A model generated the notes under the pieces. The model had not been told where the DNA came from. It did not search any database and saw only the letters and a program-made list of their open reading frames with translations. The translations under genes were made by a program, and so were the position numbers. From the NCBI GenBank assembly GCA_024684665.1, contig JAIKWN010000202.1:1-22373 (forward strand): DNA of 22,373 nucleotides, in the 5' to 3' direction. Shown piece by piece: positions 13,427-22,029 of the stretch. Source of the stretch: Clostridiales bacterium (GTDB lineage: Bacteria; Bacillota_A; Clostridia; Christensenellales; Aristaeellaceae). Positions within the stretch are counted from its first letter, which is position 1; every line of letters begins with the position of its first letter.

Positions 13427-15391
13427 ATGAAACATCTGTCTCTAATTCTGTTTTTGCTGTTTCTCGCTTTCACTTCAGTCTCTTTCGCCTCTGAAGATAC
13501 AGCAACACTCCTCGTATATCTGTGCGGCAGCGAGATGGAGGAGGACGCGTATCTTGACCTTGTCGAGATGGCCGAAGCCAAAGCGGACAATGTTAATATT
13601 GTCGTCCTCGCAGGCGGTTCCACCGACTGGGGAATTGAGGGGCTTGACGGGAACACAAGGAATCTTGCCGTAATCCGTGACGGCGGATTCGAATCCGTCG
13701 AAGACTGGGGCCCCCTTTCCATGGGCAGTGAAGACTGTCTCTTTCAATTTCTGAATTACGGTCTTTCAAAGTGGCCGGCAAAGCGGACAATCGTTGTTCT
13801 CTGGGATCACGGAGCGGGATCTGAGGCTGGCCTCTGTTTTGACCCAACTGCAGACGATGACGGTCTAACCCTGCCAGAAATCGATCGGGCGCTCTCCCGT
13901 CTCAAAAAGGCGACCGGCGGCTTTCATATTGACCTCTTTGGCTTCGACGCCTGCATGATGGCGGGCTACGAGCTGGCGGCTCTACTTTCGCAGTATGAAA
14001 TTGACTGTTTCGTCGCGAGCGAGGAACTGGAACCTTCTGGCGGCTGGCACTATACCTCCTGGCTGGAAGCACTTTCAGAGAATCCATCCATGTCAAACGA
14101 GGCGCTCTGCGCGGAGATTCTGGATGGCTTTATGGATGCTGCACTCTCAGAGGAGCCGGATGACATTCTGACCATGAGCGCCATATCCCTCCCGAAGGTG
14201 CTACCGCTAAAAGAAAGCATGGAGCGCTTCGCCGCCTCCATGATTCAAAGCATAAAAGCGGACGGCGTAGCAGCCGTACGACGGGGCAGAAGCCGCATGT
14301 ACACCTTCGGCTCTTTCGATGACGGAAGCTGGGACATGGTAGATTTGGGCGCTGCGCTGGACGCTTACGCTAAAATTGATCCGCAAAACGCAGCAGAAGC
14401 CCGACGCCTACTGTCCTCCGCTGTTATTGCGAACCGGCAGACAAAAAACCTTTCCCCTACAAGCGGTCTGTCCATTCTGTTCCCGCAGGATACAGTGGAG
14501 GATTTTAATGAGTCCCGTGACGATTTTAATCTCTCCTCCTGTATACCGAACTGGGTCGAATTTGTAAATGGCTATGTTTCGCTTCTGACAGGCGGACACC
14601 ATCATTTCAGCAACGTAGCGGTGGAGCCGGTTGCGCCGGATACTGTCCTGTCCGCTGTTCCCGCTTCCATCATTCCGGACCGAATTCTCGGCTGGAATGG
14701 AGAGGATTACACGCCCGAAGAGCCTTCCCTCCCGGTCGAAATCCAGATTGGCGACAAGGAATACGCCTTTTCTGCTTCCCTTTCCGGACAGGATATGCAA
14801 GCACTCGATTATGTTGAGGGAATGCTCATGATGGACGTCAGCGACGAGGAAATGGAGGGCTATGTCGATTTCGGCCTCATGCGGAACAACATGATCGACT
14901 GGAAGGAAGGAAAAGTCTACAGCCTCTTCGACGGAAGCTGGCCTGTATTCGGTGAACAACCCGTTCCTCTCTATGACCAGACTGTCAATGATTACGCACG
15001 CCGCAGCCTTCTTCCCGTAAAGCTGAACGGTAAATACACCTACCTCGTGGTCTTGTTCTCCGCGGGGGAAAAGGAAGGCCGCGTGCTTGGTGCGAACGCA
15101 GGATACGATGAAAACGGCCTCCCCATTCGGGCAATGACCCCGCTTTCGGAAGGGGATGAAATCATACCTGTCTATACTCTCTTCTATGGCGAGCCGGACA
15201 GCGACGAGGAATTTGAGGAAATGGAATTCGACGGCGATGCGATCCGCTGGCATGAGGGAATGACTGTCACCTATGAGGATCTCTCGCAGGAAGCCGAAGA
15301 CGATGAGCCGTTGGAAGCACTGTTCTGCTTTGTCCTCAACGACATCTTCGGCGGATATACGATGACCGATCCCGTCTCCTTTGAATTCTGA
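13427..15391 (+). CDS. Secreted clostripain-related cysteine peptidase (family C11)
   Basis: The 654-residue protein has a signal peptide (about residues 1-21, cut near SFA) and an N-terminal caspase-fold domain of the clostripain type. The catalytic dyad is visible as His128 in VVLWDHGAG and Cys176 in FGFDACMMAGYE, with the strand TLLVYLCGSEMEED opening the fold. C11 enzymes usually cut after arginine or lysine and mature by self-cleavage. The remaining roughly 370 residues hold a beta-rich, acidic C-terminal region without transmembrane helix, LPXTG or lipobox, so it is likely free outside the cell. GGGAGG lies 10 nt before the ATG. No promoter fits the 28 nt between the preceding terminator and the start, so expression may depend on terminator readthrough. 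Role and targets are unknown; nutrition or processing of surface proteins are options. Confidence 0.9.
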   Translation: MKHLSLILFLLFLAFTSVSFASEDTATLLVYLCGSEMEEDAYLDLVEMAEAKADNVNIVVLAGGSTDWGIEGLDGNTRNLAVIRDGGFESVEDWGPLSMGSEDCLFQFLNYGLSKWPAKRTIVVLWDHGAGSEAGLCFDPTADDDGLTLPEIDRALSRLKKATGGFHIDLFGFDACMMAGYELAALLSQYEIDCFVASEELEPSGGWHYTSWLEALSENPSMSNEALCAEILDGFMDAALSEEPDDILTMSAISLPKVLPLKESMERFAASMIQSIKADGVAAVRRGRSRMYTFGSFDDGSWDMVDLGAALDAYAKIDPQNAAEARRLLSSAVIANRQTKNLSPTSGLSILFPQDTVEDFNESRDDFNLSSCIPNWVEFVNGYVSLLTGGHHHFSNVAVEPVAPDTVLSAVPASIIPDRILGWNGEDYTPEEPSLPVEIQIGDKEYAFSASLSGQDMQALDYVEGMLMMDVSDEEMEGYVDFGLMRNNMIDWKEGKVYSLFDGSWPVFGEQPVPLYDQTVNDYARRSLLPVKLNGKYTYLVVLFSAGEKEGRVLGANAGYDENGLPIRAMTPLSEGDEIIPVYTLFYGEPDSDEEFEEMEFDGDAIRWHEGMTVTYEDLSQEAEDDEPLEALFCFVLNDIFGGYTMTDPVSFEF

Positions 15392-15439
15392 TCTGGTTTT
15401 CCTACCGGTTCGCTTCGCGGAATATCCATGCATACAAAA

Positions 15440-15490
15440 GCCGGGCGTTTCCCCTTCGCTGTGAAGGAAAACGCCCGGCCTGTTTGTGTT
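15440..15490. terminator. Bidirectional terminator between C11 peptidase (+) and FGGY kinase (-)
   Basis: An 11-bp stem (15440-15450 against 15469-15479, GCCGGGCGTTT and its complement) continues inward with CCTTC (15453-15457) pairing to GAAGG (15463-15467). The plus tail is CTGTTTGTGTT and the minus tail is CTTTTG. It marks the end of the sugar-uptake operon on the minus strand and of the peptidase gene on the plus strand. Confidence 0.75.
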
Positions 15491-15493
15491 CGT

Positions 15494-17092
15494 TTACACG
15501 ACCGCGGCCGCAGCCCGCTCTGCGGGAAGCGCCTGCTCGTAACGGCAGCGATAAACCCCGAAGCCCCTTACGTCCTCCGGATCGGGTTCGATGGTCGATC
15601 CCTCCGCCCCGACGAAAACCTTACCCTCCAGGTAATCCGGCAGGGTTTCGCCCGCATCCTTCCGGATCATATAGGCAGCCAGCAATGCCATGCCCCAGGG
15701 ACCACCCTCGCCAGCCGTCTTCATGACCGAAACAGGGATGGAAAGTGCTGCTGCCATCAGCTTCTGACCGGAGGTACCCGTCTTGAAGAGGCCACCCTGC
15801 GCCAGCAGCTTCGTGATCTGCACACCCTCATCCTTCGTCAGGATGTCCATGCCCAGGGCCAGAGGTGCAACGGAGCCGAAGACTAGGGAACGGGCAACGT
15901 TCGCGAATGTCAGTTTCGCGTCCGGCAGGCGGACCAGCATGGGCCGCCCTTCTTCGATACCTGCAACCGGCTCGCCCGCAAATGCGTTCACATTCACAAG
16001 ACCGCCGCAGTCCGCGTCTCCAGCAAGCGCGCTGTTAAACAATGCTGTATACACGTCGTCTTTGTTAAGCGAAGCGCCAGCTGCCGCGGCAAAGCTCTCG
16101 AAGCAGGATGCCCAAGCGCTGATGTCACTCGTGCAGGTGTTGCAGTGCACCATAGCCACCGGCAATCCATCCGGCGTAGTCACCATGTCGATTTCCATAT
16201 GCAGTTTTGAAAGGGCCTTTTGAAGCACGATCATCGCGAAGGAAGAGGTTCCCGCGGAGACGTTGCCCGTTCCAGCCCTCACGCTGTTCGTGGCGACCAT
16301 ACCGGTTCCGGCGTCGCCTTCCGGCGGGCAGAATGGGATTCCTGCCTGGAGTTCTCCTGTCGGATCCAGCAAAAGCGCCCCTTCCCGCGTCAGCATGCCA
16401 GCATTTTCTCCCGCTGGAAGCACCCGCGGAAGAATGTCCCGGAGATTCCAGGGCAGGCCGCGCACGTCCGCCAGCGCATCGAATATCTTAAGGCGCGCTT
16501 CGTCGTAATCCATCTTCTCGCTGTCGATGGGGAACATGCCGGAAGCCTCACCCACGCCAGCAACTTTCTGGCCAGTCAGCTTCCAGTGAACATAGACTGC
16601 GAGGGTCATGAGAGAATCGATGTCCTTAACATGGCTTTCGCCGTTCAGGATGGCCTGATAGAGATGGGCGATACTCCAGCGCTGCGGAATGTTGAAATTG
16701 AAAAGCCCGGTCAGGGTCTCCGCCGCCTGCCCCGTCATTGTATTGCGCCAGGTGCGGAACTCTGCCAGTTGATTTCCTTCTTTGTCAAAGGGCAGATAGC
16801 CGTGCATCATGGCGGAGACGCCGATTGCTGCGGGGCGGGTCAACGTTACGCCGTATTCTTCGCGGACGTTTTTCGCAAGGTCCGCGTAAGCTTCCTGCAG
16901 CCCCTTCCAGACGTCGTCCAAATGATAGGTCCAAACGCCGTTTTCGAGGCGATTCTGCCAAGTGTGGCTTCCCATGGCCAGCGGTGATGCATCTTCTCCG
17001 ATCAGCACCGCCTTGATGCGCGTGGAACCCAGCTCCATACCGAGAACTGCTTTCCCCTCTGAAATTGCTTTCCCGATCAATTCCTTGTCCAT
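15494..17092 (-). CDS. FGGY-family carbohydrate kinase
   Basis: FGGY kinases phosphorylate pentuloses, hexuloses, polyols or glycerol with ATP in the cytoplasm. The N-terminal phosphate-1 loop appears as [13 protein letters not shown] (about residues 18-30), the catalytic Asp is probably Asp260 in [10 protein letters not shown], and [11 protein letters not shown] (about 274-284) is the phosphate-2 region. The protein has 532 residues, near the upper range of the family. The ATG at 17092 follows AGGAGG by 8 nt; a TTG two codons earlier is less likely. It is the last gene of the sugar ABC operon, 87 nt after the second permease with a hairpin in between. It therefore probably phosphorylates the imported sugar or its derivative. 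Motifs around residues 95-118 do not match xylulokinase or ribulokinase clearly, so no substrate is named. Confidence 0.87.
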   Translation of the reverse strand: MDKELIGKAISEGKAVLGMELGSTRIKAVLIGEDASPLAMGSHTWQNRLENGVWTYHLDDVWKGLQEAYADLAKNVREEYGVTLTRPAAIGVSAMMHGYLPFDKEGNQLAEFRTWRNTMTGQAAETLTGLFNFNIPQRWSIAHLYQAILNGESHVKDIDSLMTLAVYVHWKLTGQKVAGVGEASGMFPIDSEKMDYDEARLKIFDALADVRGLPWNLRDILPRVLPAGENAGMLTREGALLLDPTGELQAGIPFCPPEGDAGTGMVATNSVRAGTGNVSAGTSSFAMIVLQKALSKLHMEIDMVTTPDGLPVAMVHCNTCTSDISAWASCFESFAAAAGASLNKDDVYTALFNSALAGDADCGGLVNVNAFAGEPVAGIEEGRPMLVRLPDAKLTFANVARSLVFGSVAPLALGMDILTKDEGVQITKLLAQGGLFKTGTSGQKLMAAALSIPVSVMKTAGEGGPWGMALLAAYMIRKDAGETLPDYLEGKVFVGAEGSTIEPDPEDVRGFGVYRCRYEQALPAERAAAAVV

Positions 17093-17146
17093 AACCAATT
17101 CCTCCTGTTTCCGGTTTTCTCCGCCTAATCCAGCGGAACAGCGAAA

Positions 17147-17166
17147 GGAGACGGCCTTCCGTCTCC
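17147..17166 (-). other. Intercistronic stem-loop between permease and kinase genes
   Basis: GGAGACGG (17147-17154) pairs perfectly with CCGTCTCC (17159-17166) around a 4-nt loop. On the minus strand TTTCGC follows, too short a U run for full termination. It sits just past the second permease stop and may attenuate the kinase or protect the upstream mRNA. Confidence 0.55.
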
Positions 17167-17179
17167 CTCCGCCGATGCG

Positions 17180-18250
17180 TTACGCTTTACGTTTTTTCTT
17201 ATCTTTCCTGCCGCCCGTCGTTCCCACGACGACCTTCTGAATGCAGATGAAGAGCAGCAGAAGCAGTCCGGTCGCGATCTTGCCCCACCAAGAGAGAAGA
17301 TTGCCGTTGAAGGTGATAAGCGCCGGAATGATGGACTTCAGCAGTACGCCGAAGAGAGTACCCAGCATGTAACCGACACCGCCAGTCAGAAGCGTTCCGC
17401 CGATGACCGCGCAGGTGATCACATCCAGCTCTGCCCCCTGCAGGGACAGGTTCCATCCACTCTTCACGTACAGAGCGTATGCCACACCCGCCAGTACAGA
17501 GCACAGGCCGTTGAATCCGTATACCAGGACCTTCGTTCGTCCCACCGGAAGACCCATCAGCTTCGCGCTCGTCTCGTTGCCGCCGATAGCATACACATTA
17601 CGCCCGAAGCGCGTCTTCTGCAGGATGATCGTGCCCACGATGATCATGATCACGAACAGGATGACGTTAAAGTTGATGAACGCAATGGGCTTGATTTTCA
17701 CCCATTCTCCGTTCACGCGGTGCATGAAATAGATCTTCCATCCCGCCAGCGCATCCATCATGGGATGATGGATATCGATGGACTCTCGGCTGATCAGGGA
17801 GCAGACGCCTCTGGCCAGGAACATGCCGGTCAGTGTCGTGATAAAGGGTGGCACGTTCAGATAGTGGATCACCCAGCCCATGAGAAGCCCAAGTCCGACG
17901 CCGACAACGAGGGAAAAGGCAATGCAGACAATGGGATGCAGTCCCAGGATGCTGGTCCCGTAGGCGATGAACATGCCCGTCAGCGAAGCGACCGCGCCCA
18001 CTGACAGATCGATACCGCCTGTGATCAGCACCATTGTCATACCAACCGCGCTGATGCCATAATAGGCATTGTCGATGAACATGTTCACGAAAGTGCGCAA
18101 CGACGTGAAGCCCTTATCTCCATAAGCGATGGCGCCGAACAAGTAGATAAGGATGAAGATGCCGACGGTCGCATATACCATGATGTATTTGGGGTTCAGC
18201 AGGTTGTTCAGAAGGCTCCGCCCGGAAGCGCTCCGATTCTTTTCACTCAT
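17180..18250 (-). CDS. Sugar ABC transporter permease (RbsC/YjfF family)
   Basis: This inner-membrane permease of the branched-chain amino acid/ribose superfamily has 356 residues and about eight to ten hydrophobic segments. Family hallmarks include VLITGGIDLSVGAVASLTGM, where the GGIDLSVG motif is typical of ribose, xylose and galactofuranose permeases, and AVIGGTLLTGGVGYMLGTLFG toward the C-terminus. The C-terminus ends in a basic tail (GGRKDKKKRKA). It pairs with the preceding permease to form a heterodimeric channel, as YtfT and YjfF do in E. coli. The ATG at 18250 overlaps the upstream stop in an ATGA, with GGAGG inside the previous gene, so translation is coupled. The fully sequenced family gives good certainty of role but not of substrate. 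Confidence 0.93.
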   Translation of the reverse strand: MSEKNRSASGRSLLNNLLNPKYIMVYATVGIFILIYLFGAIAYGDKGFTSLRTFVNMFIDNAYYGISAVGMTMVLITGGIDLSVGAVASLTGMFIAYGTSILGLHPIVCIAFSLVVGVGLGLLMGWVIHYLNVPPFITTLTGMFLARGVCSLISRESIDIHHPMMDALAGWKIYFMHRVNGEWVKIKPIAFINFNVILFVIMIIVGTIILQKTRFGRNVYAIGGNETSAKLMGLPVGRTKVLVYGFNGLCSVLAGVAYALYVKSGWNLSLQGAELDVITCAVIGGTLLTGGVGYMLGTLFGVLLKSIIPALITFNGNLLSWWGKIATGLLLLLFICIQKVVVGTTGGRKDKKKRKA

Positions 18251-19320
18251 TTAACAGCGCCTCCTTCCCGGATTCCCCTGCGAGCTCTCGCGCGCTTCGC
18301 AAATGTCTCGCGCACTGGCTCGCTCTGCAGTACGATAACGACCGCGATAATGACCGCCTTGAAGGCCATGGTAGCCTCGGAAACGATACCAAAGTAATAC
18401 ACCAGCGTCACGATGGTGCGGATGATAAGAGATCCAACTACTGTGCCCGCCAGGCTGAATTTGCCGCCTGTCATGCTGGTTCCGCCAATAACGACCGCAA
18501 GGATGGCGTCCATTTCGTAGTTCAGGCCTGCATTATTGGAGTCGTTCGACATGATGCGGCTCGAATAGATGAGACCGGAGATACCGGAGAGCAGTCCCGT
18601 CAGCGCGAAGACGATGAAGATAATCATCTGTGCGTTGATGCCGGAAAGGCGGCTCGCGCTACGATTGATGCCGACGGATTCCACAAAAGTGCCGAACGCC
18701 GTCTTGCGCACGAACAGAGAAACTGCCGCGATCACAATGATCGTGATGATGATGGGCGTTGGCAGGAAGAGGAAGCTCCCCTGCCCGATGAAGCGGAAGG
18801 GTGTATAGCCCGTGGTGAACTGCTTGCCGTTTGTCAGGATTTGGGCGATGCCGCGGCCACAGACCATGAGAATCAGCGTCGCAATGATCGGCTGCATGCC
18901 ACCCTTGGCAATCAGGAAACCGTTAAACAGGCCCATCAGCGTGCAGACCACAAGCGGAACGATCAGAACCAGAAGGAAATTGCAAACCGTGTAATCGCCC
19001 GGCGTGTTGTAGATCGTCACGTCCCAGCGCAGGAACTTGAGTGCAATGGCACCGGACACTGCCACGAGTGCACCGACCGAAAGATCCGTTCCGCCGAGGG
19101 CGATGACCAGGGTCATACCCATGGCGATGATCGTGATCTCACTGGACCGGTTCACGATGTCGATCAGGTTGCCATACAGCATACCCGTGGAGGGCTGATA
19201 GCTGATCTTGAAGAAGTCGGGCCGGACGATCAGACAGACCATCAGGATAAGCACTTCCGCAATTACCGCCCAGGTCATTTTGGAGCGCATGAGGTTCGAC
19301 AGGTCAATTCTTTTTTTCAC
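18247..19320 (-). CDS. Sugar ABC transporter permease (RbsC/YtfT family)
   Basis: The 357-residue membrane protein carries ALGGTDLSVGALVAVSGA and AVVIGGTSMTGGKFSLAGTVVG, the matching pair of hallmarks of ribose/galactofuranose-type permeases, with multiple transmembrane segments from residue 14 onward. The GTG start at 19320 follows GGAGG by 9 nt and overlaps the ATPase stop in a GTGA. Two non-identical permeases in tandem suggest a heterodimeric pore. It is the third gene of the operon (binding protein, ATPase, permease, permease, kinase). Confidence 0.93.
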   Translation of the reverse strand: MKKRIDLSNLMRSKMTWAVIAEVLILMVCLIVRPDFFKISYQPSTGMLYGNLIDIVNRSSEITIIAMGMTLVIALGGTDLSVGALVAVSGAIALKFLRWDVTIYNTPGDYTVCNFLLVLIVPLVVCTLMGLFNGFLIAKGGMQPIIATLILMVCGRGIAQILTNGKQFTTGYTPFRFIGQGSFLFLPTPIIITIIVIAAVSLFVRKTAFGTFVESVGINRSASRLSGINAQMIIFIVFALTGLLSGISGLIYSSRIMSNDSNNAGLNYEMDAILAVVIGGTSMTGGKFSLAGTVVGSLIIRTIVTLVYYFGIVSEATMAFKAVIIAVVIVLQSEPVRETFAKRARARRGIREGGAVK

Positions 19321-20840
19321 AGTGCCTCACCTCCTGCCGCGGCAGCTCCCTCCGCGATAATTGTCAGTATCTGATTCTGCGTGCAGCTTTCGCCGTTTAG
19401 CTCCGCCACTTTCTCCCGGTCACGCATGACGATCACGCGGTTGGAACAGCGAATGATTTCGTCCAGTTCCGAACTGATGAAGATGACGGAAACCCCATCT
19501 CCGCACATCTCCAGCATGAGGCGCTGGATCTCAGCTTTTGCTCCGATATCGATACCGCGGGTGGGCTCATCCAGGATGAGGATCTTGGGCTGCGTCGCCA
19601 TCCACCGGGCCAAAATGACTTTCTGCTGGTTTCCTCCTGAAAGCTCGCCGATCTTTTTCTCGGCGTCCGGCGTTGCGATGCCGAGTGCGCGGATGTATTT
19701 GTCGGCCAGCTCGTTCTGTTCTGCCCGGGAGATTGGATGCAGGAATCCCCGCCGGGCCTGAATGGCCAGCATGATGTTTTCCCGGATCGAAAGGTCCCGG
19801 ATAATTCCGTCGACCTTCCGGTCTTCCGGGCAGAACGCCATACCGCGCATCAGCGCGTCGTACGGCTTTTTGATTTCTTCTTTTTTCCCGTCGATTTCGA
19901 TTTCGCCGCTGGTCGCGTGCTTCGCACCGAAAAGCATCTCTGCTGTTTCGGTGCGTCCGCTGCCCAGGAGGCCCGCGAAACCAATCAGCTCACCCTTTTT
20001 AAGGGAAAGGGAAATGTCATCCACCTGTCCCGGCGCACCGATATGCTCAGCAGAGAGCATGACGGGCGCATCTGCTGAGACCTTTGCGCGCTTCAGGTTA
20101 AAGATGGTGTCCATGTCCTTGCCCACCATCTGGGTAACAAGCTCCACCTTCGTAATATCCCCGATGTCGAACGTACCGACAAGGTGCCCGTTGCGCAGGA
20201 TCGTCAGCCGATCGGACACGGCGTAGACTTGATCGAGGAAGTGTGTGATGAAGATGATGCCCATTCCCTCGGCTTTCAACTGATTCATGACGTCGAAGAG
20301 CAGTTTCACTTCGTTGTCGTCCAGCGAGGAGGTAGGCTCGTCAAGAATCAGGATTTTCGCCTGAATGTCCACTGCGCGCGCGATAGAAACCATCTGCTGC
20401 ACCGCAGTGGAAAAATACGAAAGCGGCCGCGTAACGTCGATGTTCAGGTGGAACCGGCTCATCAACTCCCGCGCGCGCGCATTGATGGTTTTCCAGTCGA
20501 TCTGCCCGTGCCGCATGGGCTGACGGCCGACGAAAATGTTCTCCGCGACGGTCAGGTTTGGGCAGAGGTTGACCTCCTGATACACGGTCGAGATGCCGAG
20601 CTCGATCGCGTGCTGCGGGCTCTGAGGCTGGATCTCCTTGCCTTCCAGCAGAATCGTTCCGGCATCCATGCGGTTGACGCCGGTCAGGCACTTGATCAGC
20701 GTCGATTTTCCGGCGCCGTTCTCGCCCAGCAGCGAATGGATCTCTCCAGCTCGCAGACTGAAATCCACCTTATCCAGCGCCTTGACGCCCGGGAACTGGA
20801 TCTCAATCTGCTTCATTTCCAGTAGGTTCTGTCCTGGCAA
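19317..20840 (-). CDS. Sugar ABC transporter ATP-binding protein, two fused ATPase domains (YtfR/RbsA family)
   Basis: The 507-residue cytoplasmic subunit powers sugar import. The first nucleotide-binding domain has Walker A GENGAGKST (residues 39-47) and Walker B ILILDEPTSSLD, but its signature region (SYFSTAVQQM) is degenerate. The second has a degenerate Walker A (LLGSGRTE) and a good signature LSGGNQQK with ILILDEPTRGID. This asymmetry, one competent site per protein, is normal for the RbsA/MglA/YtfR group. The start is probably TTG at 20840, 7 nt after GAGGAGG; the in-frame ATG at 20816 lacks a close ribosome binding site. It lies 177 nt after the binding-protein gene, a gap with two hairpins, and overlaps the next permease by 4 nt. 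Confidence 0.95.
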   Translation of the reverse strand: MPGQNLLEMKQIEIQFPGVKALDKVDFSLRAGEIHSLLGENGAGKSTLIKCLTGVNRMDAGTILLEGKEIQPQSPQHAIELGISTVYQEVNLCPNLTVAENIFVGRQPMRHGQIDWKTINARARELMSRFHLNIDVTRPLSYFSTAVQQMVSIARAVDIQAKILILDEPTSSLDDNEVKLLFDVMNQLKAEGMGIIFITHFLDQVYAVSDRLTILRNGHLVGTFDIGDITKVELVTQMVGKDMDTIFNLKRAKVSADAPVMLSAEHIGAPGQVDDISLSLKKGELIGFAGLLGSGRTETAEMLFGAKHATSGEIEIDGKKEEIKKPYDALMRGMAFCPEDRKVDGIIRDLSIRENIMLAIQARRGFLHPISRAEQNELADKYIRALGIATPDAEKKIGELSGGNQQKVILARWMATQPKILILDEPTRGIDIGAKAEIQRLMLEMCGDGVSVIFISSELDEIIRCSNRVIVMRDREKVAELNGESCTQNQILTIIAEGAAAAGGEAL

Positions 20841-20863
20841 GGGAATCCCTCCTCAAGAATATT

Positions 20864-20904
20864 GTTTCGTCCTCTGCCCCCCAAAGAGGAGCAGAGGACA
20901 AAAC
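20864..20904 (-). other. Long intercistronic stem-loop just upstream of the ATPase start
   Basis: In minus-strand RNA, GTTTTGTCCTCTGC (from 20904 to 20891) pairs with GCAGAGGACGAAAC (20877 to 20864), giving 14 pairs around a 13-nt loop. One is a G-U pair that would be a C-A mismatch on the plus strand, which points to a structure in the operon mRNA. It ends 23 nt before the TTG and shortly before the ribosome binding site, so it could modulate ATPase translation or block 3'-exonucleases. Confidence 0.65.
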
Positions 20905-20942
20905 CCCGGCTTGTTCGGCCGCGCCGCCTTATCCGATGAAAA

Positions 20943-20972
20943 GCAGGGCGGAAGGTCGCCCGTCCGCCCTGC
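20943..20972 (-). other. Intercistronic stem-loop after the binding-protein gene (attenuator or mRNA stabiliser)
   Basis: GCAGGGCGGA (20943-20952) pairs perfectly with TCCGCCCTGC (20963-20972) around a 10-nt loop. On the minus strand the stem is followed by TTTTC, so it could be a leaky terminator. Such elements after the first gene raise binding-protein mRNA above that of the transporter genes. Its placement supports this, but function is inferred. Confidence 0.65.
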
Positions 20973-21017
20973 AATCGGCTTCATTGGAAACCGGACAGCG
21001 CTTCGCCCGGAATCGGA

Positions 21018-22007
21018 TTAATACTGACGCTGATCGATCACGTCGGCAGCCTTGATGGAAACCACAGTGCCGAGGTCGATGCCGCCGTCCATGTCATACA
21101 CGCCCTCTTCGGGATGGATGACCGTCTTGGACATGACTTCGCCAGCCTGGAGCTTCTCAACCGCGTCCACAACGAACGGGCCATACAGCGGAGTGCACTC
21201 GATGGTGGCGTTCATCTCGCCAGCAACGATGGCGTCGAAAGCAGCCTTAACAGAGTCGCAGCCAACAATGATGATGTCCTTGCCCGGAACCTTGCCGGCA
21301 GCCTTGATGGCGTCGATGGCGCCGAGGCCCATGTCATCGTTCTGCGCGATGAGCACGTCGATCTTGTCGATAGACTTGAGCCAGCTCTCCATGAGGGCCT
21401 GGCCTTCAGCACGGGTGAAGTTACCGGACTGCTGGCCGACGAGCTTCAGGTTCGGATACTCTGCCATCGCGGCGAGGTTGCCTTCGGTACGGCCGACCTG
21501 GGCGGAAGCGCCCGTCGTGCCTTCCATGATGACGACATTCACTTCTTCGTCGCCGCGGCCAACGCTCTTCAGATACTCGCCAGCCCAAGCAACCTGACGG
21601 CGGCCTTCCTCAACGAAGTCACCACCGAAGGCGGCCATGTACTCGATCTGATCGATGCAGTCGGGGAGACGGTCGACCAGGATCAGCGGGATCTCGGCCT
21701 CGTTGACCTCTTTCAGGACTTCTTCCCAGCCAGTGGAAACCACGCCGGTGAAGAGGATGACGTCGACGTTCTGGGTGATGAAGTTGCGCAGGGCCTTGAT
21801 CTGGTTCTCCTGCTTCTGCTGCGCGTCGTCATAGATCAGTTCCCAGCCCTCATGGCCTTCGATCGCGGCCTTGATGCTGTCGGTGTTCGCCGTGCGCCAG
21901 TCAGACTCCTGTCCGATCTGAGAGAAAGCGACCTTGAAGTCGGCCATCGCCGCCGCCGCGCCCATCAGAAGGACCAGTGCGAGCGCCAGTGCTAACAGTT
22001 TCTTCAT
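21018..22007 (-). CDS. Sugar ABC transporter substrate-binding protein (YtfQ-like)
   Basis: The 329-residue type I binding protein captures the sugar outside the membrane. It resembles E. coli YtfQ, the galactofuranose-binding protein, in FSQIGQESDWR, DAQQKQENQIKALRNFI, GVVSTGWEEVLKE, AEIPLILVDR, EGTTGAS and NDDMGLGAIDAIKAAG. A Sec signal peptide (MKKLLALALALVLLMGAAAAMA) ends at about residue 22 with an AMA cleavage site and has no lipobox cysteine, unlike most binding proteins of monoderm Firmicutes. The ATG follows AAAGGAGG by 7 nt. It is the first gene of the operon with its own promoter and is probably the most expressed. Galactofuranose is a reasonable guess for the ligand, but other furanoses or pentoses are possible, since related clostridial systems are little tested. 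Confidence 0.93.
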   Translation of the reverse strand: MKKLLALALALVLLMGAAAAMADFKVAFSQIGQESDWRTANTDSIKAAIEGHEGWELIYDDAQQKQENQIKALRNFITQNVDVILFTGVVSTGWEEVLKEVNEAEIPLILVDRLPDCIDQIEYMAAFGGDFVEEGRRQVAWAGEYLKSVGRGDEEVNVVIMEGTTGASAQVGRTEGNLAAMAEYPNLKLVGQQSGNFTRAEGQALMESWLKSIDKIDVLIAQNDDMGLGAIDAIKAAGKVPGKDIIIVGCDSVKAAFDAIVAGEMNATIECTPLYGPFVVDAVEKLQAGEVMSKTVIHPEEGVYDMDGGIDLGTVVSIKAADVIDQRQY

Positions 22008-22029
22008 AACATATCCTCCTTTTGATTTG

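Noticed and set aside
14408..15433. 341-codon minus-strand open frame over the C11 peptidase
   Set aside because: Antisense shadow without a ribosome binding site; its upstream end lies at the convergent terminator.
21114..21995. 293-codon plus-strand open frame antisense to the binding protein
   Set aside because: Shadow of a clear YtfQ-like gene; composition is atypical (Asp/Val/Leu-rich repeats from the reversed codons).
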